DNA from: Callipepla californica brunnescens
Taxonomy: Eukaryota > Chordata > Aves > Galliformes > Odontophoridae
Length of the DNA stretch: 64,000 nt
Direction: 5' to 3'
Assembly: GCA_023055505.1 (NCBI GenBank)
Contig: JALIRH010000004.1
Span: forward strand, 14,255,368-14,319,367
The position numbers and the translations under genes are program-made. Positions 61,813 to 64,000 of this stretch are shown piece after piece (the first letter of the stretch is position 1; every line of letters begins with the position of its first letter). The notes below the pieces were generated by a model. That model was not told the origin of the DNA. It saw only the letters and a program-made list of their open reading frames with translations, and did no database searches.

Positions 61813-63016
61813 CATACTGCTGTGTATTTTTTTCCCCCACAAAACATAATATTTTTTATCAACAGTAACAATTGAAGTGGTGAGAAGAAATGTAACGTAG
61901 TAAAGTACTGCACTTTACTGTATGTAGGTCACAGGCAGGGTGAGTGCAGATAGATACTATAAGTTCTGTAGTTCTGTATGTTCATGGTGCCCTCCAAAAC
62001 TGACTGTACTTCTGGGAACCCTTCTTATATATTTTTATTTTAATAGATACTGATTTCTACAAAACCTTTTCCACATTTATCCCTTCTCTATAATTGGTCA
62101 CATCAACTTCATCGTACAAAAGAAATAAATAATCTTAGCTTTACGCTACAACCCTGTAAGCTGCAGTGCTGCTGGTTAAGTGTGATTTTTTTTCTTTATG
62201 TGTTCTAGGAGTTGTTGAAGAATCTGGAGGTTCTAAAAACATACTTAAGTGATTTTACCTGGCGCACTACAATGACATCAGAAGGGTATTTGCAGAGAAA
62301 ACAGAAGTCTCCAGATTGAACTCTTTTCCAATATTCCTGCCGAGATCCATATAAAATGAAGCAAGGACTCATCTATGAAGGAATTACTCATCCTTCTTAG
62401 CCTGTACTAGAAGTAAATTTCTGATTTTTAGATTCTTTTCCTCACATTTGAAGGAGACATTTCTAAATTTGATTGACTTGAATATTAGTCAAGAAATTTA
62501 AAATGTCTGGTGACATGTAACTTCTCATTTTCAACAGCTTCCTGTTGAGGAAAGGGGTTTTCATCATATACTGCATCTGAATCTCATCTAAAGTACCTAG
62601 AGGTACTTGATATCAGTTAATATGCCATTTTGAAAACAAGGTGCATTTCTGTTAGAATTAAAACTGTTATATATTTAATTGGTTTGATTAATACTTAGGA
62701 TAAAGAGAAAATATCAAAAGGAAAATAGATTGTCAGGTATATAAATAATTCTCAGAATTATCTGTTGTCATTTAATTTACATCAAGTCAGTATTTCTCAA
62801 GGAAACTTGAAGATTAGTACAGAAGAAAATCAGAAATGATGTTTTTCTTGGTCCAAAGATGAAAATTGCTGTTATTGCTGGAGCAGCCTGTCGCATTATC
62901 TTGAAACTGATTGATCTTTAAAGTTTGCTCTAAGTATGGATATGGAAGTACCACAAGAAAATGAGATTCCAAAATATTCAGGTGGGAATCTGACTTTGAG
63001 ATATGCTTCTATGCTT

Positions 63017-63050
63017 AAAAAAAAAAAAAAAAAAAAAAAGAAAAAGAAAG
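63017..63050 (+). repeat. A23 run with GAAAAAG extension
   Basis: Twenty-three A followed by GAAAAAGAAAG on the plus strand. It creates two lysine-rich open frames that are artefacts. Confidence 0.95.
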
Positions 63051-63722
63051 AATACTATAAAATTCAAGAGCATGTTGTTACACCATGCAAAAGTTTACTT
63101 GCTAAAAGATGCCCTAGCATTAGTTTTCAGTTTTTATTCCGACTTTTTCTTTATTGAGATAGGTAGACACTTTCTAGACACTTTTAAGTCCATCTGACTT
63201 CACACTGAACAGGAATACATTTAACTGTGGGAGGTATGGGAGAAAGAATAAAAAGATGCATTAACAGTAGTCTGAGAACTGAAGACATTTTAGCAAAGAA
63301 CAGATCTTCCACACATTTTTTATTTGACACAGCCACTACATTAAACTATTTAATATGTAAAAAGACTATTCATCTGTAAACTTTGTAGTGTGAAGGAAGA
63401 TATCAGATCACACACTGCTCCAGTTTGTAAATCAAAAATACTGCTCTGCTTTTCTCAGTTAGAGTAGAATGAAAGAAAAGCTTGTTGAGGGACCCTAGGC
63501 ACCAACATCTAAACGTGAAATATAGGGTGGGAAGGTTTTAAGTAGAAAAATATATAAGGAACAAGTGAGCTACTGGGAAACTGATCCTCCAAGAGTAAAC
63601 GAATAAACCTCCCTGAAAGCTACCTGTGTGGGTTGTTTGCTTGTTGGGTGTTTTTGTTGTTGTTTTTGTTTTTCTTGTTCTTTTCATTCTATTTCGTTAA
63701 ACCCTGGTATTTTTTTTATCCT

Positions 63723-63744
63723 TAAATAAATAAATAAATAAATA
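63723..63744 (+). repeat. (TAAA)n microsatellite
   Basis: Five TAAA units on the plus strand. Confidence 0.93.
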
Positions 63745-64000
63745 ATAAACCACCTATCTCATCTCAGAAATACTAGGTCAAAGTGGGAGATGAAAACTCA
63801 TTAGCAAAGTGACTTGAACTTAAAGACTTTAAGATGGGTGCTTTATTCCAGGGATTGTCGACATTTAAAATCAAAGATTTAGTTCATCTTTTGAAAAAAT
63901 TTGAGTTGTATACTGCTTCTACATAAAAGAATGATTTAACAGCTTAACTAAACTTTTTATTACCACTACTTTCCCTTTTTTCTGCCTTTTTTATTTTTGG

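Larger units (their letters stand above)
59876..64000. other. Non-coding stretch, no gene recognised
   Basis: AT-rich sequence with a 37-bp tandem duplication (60641-60708), an (AAAC)n run (61776), a long A-run (63017) and (TAAA)n (63723). A juxtaposed acceptor/donor lies on the minus strand at 60951/60950. A 36-codon plus frame (62811-62918) looks unusually protein-like but has no known relative. No gene is recognised. Confidence 0.5.

Noticed and set aside
61680..61913. 77-codon minus-strand frame with FVCL repeats
   Set aside because: It is produced by the (AAAC)n array at 61776-61812.
62936..63197. Two lysine-rich plus-strand frames
   Set aside because: Both are read through the A23 run and are compositional artefacts.
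1..64000. tRNA, rRNA, snRNA, CRISPR or prokaryote-type operon
   Set aside because: I looked for tRNA box motifs, snRNA starts, regularly spaced direct repeats and gene clusters on one strand and saw none. The sequence is vertebrate and gene-poor.

Overview
This looks like vertebrate nuclear DNA from a bird, and a galliform (chicken, turkey or quail type) is the best guess. Seven fragments of CR1, the dominant avian/sauropsid LINE, are recognisable; five are reverse complements of the CR1 3' region, ending in the ATTCTATGATTCTATGA-type terminal repeat. The fragment at 31385-31468 reads like a young galliform CR1. Repeats are otherwise sparse, no SINE or L1 was recognised, base composition is AT-rich by eye, CpG is rare and there is no CpG island. 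This fits a gene-poor stretch of an avian macrochromosome: a gene desert or a very large intron.

No complete protein-coding gene, tRNA, rRNA, known small RNA or CRISPR array was recognised. Open reading frames are short (longest about 126 codons from its first ATG) and most look like chance. Layout: 1-5.8 kb holds four CR1 pieces and a small tandem duplication. 8.5-9.2 kb has a smooth, low-repeat stretch with a 27-nt candidate microexon on the minus strand. 9.2-10.3 kb on the minus strand holds two adjoining reading frames with one internal stop, possibly a decayed coding sequence. 19.2-19.5 kb holds an old CR1 reverse-transcriptase remnant. 20-35 kb is mostly featureless, with microsatellites and two CR1 ends. 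35-64 kb is almost free of recognisable transposons.

The most useful signals are short segments with splice-site-like boundaries. The best is a 59-nt candidate exon on the minus strand (50281-50339), with a strong acceptor, a GTAAAG donor and a single open phase. Others lie at 21974-22045 (+), 40127-40167 (+, shaped like a recursive-splicing exon) and 8805-8831 (-). They lie on both strands, so they cannot all belong to one gene and several must be chance. Long A-runs and (AAAC)n arrays lie almost only on the plus strand, which would fit transcription of the minus strand if the window is intronic; this is inference. I found no convincing new multi-gene system.
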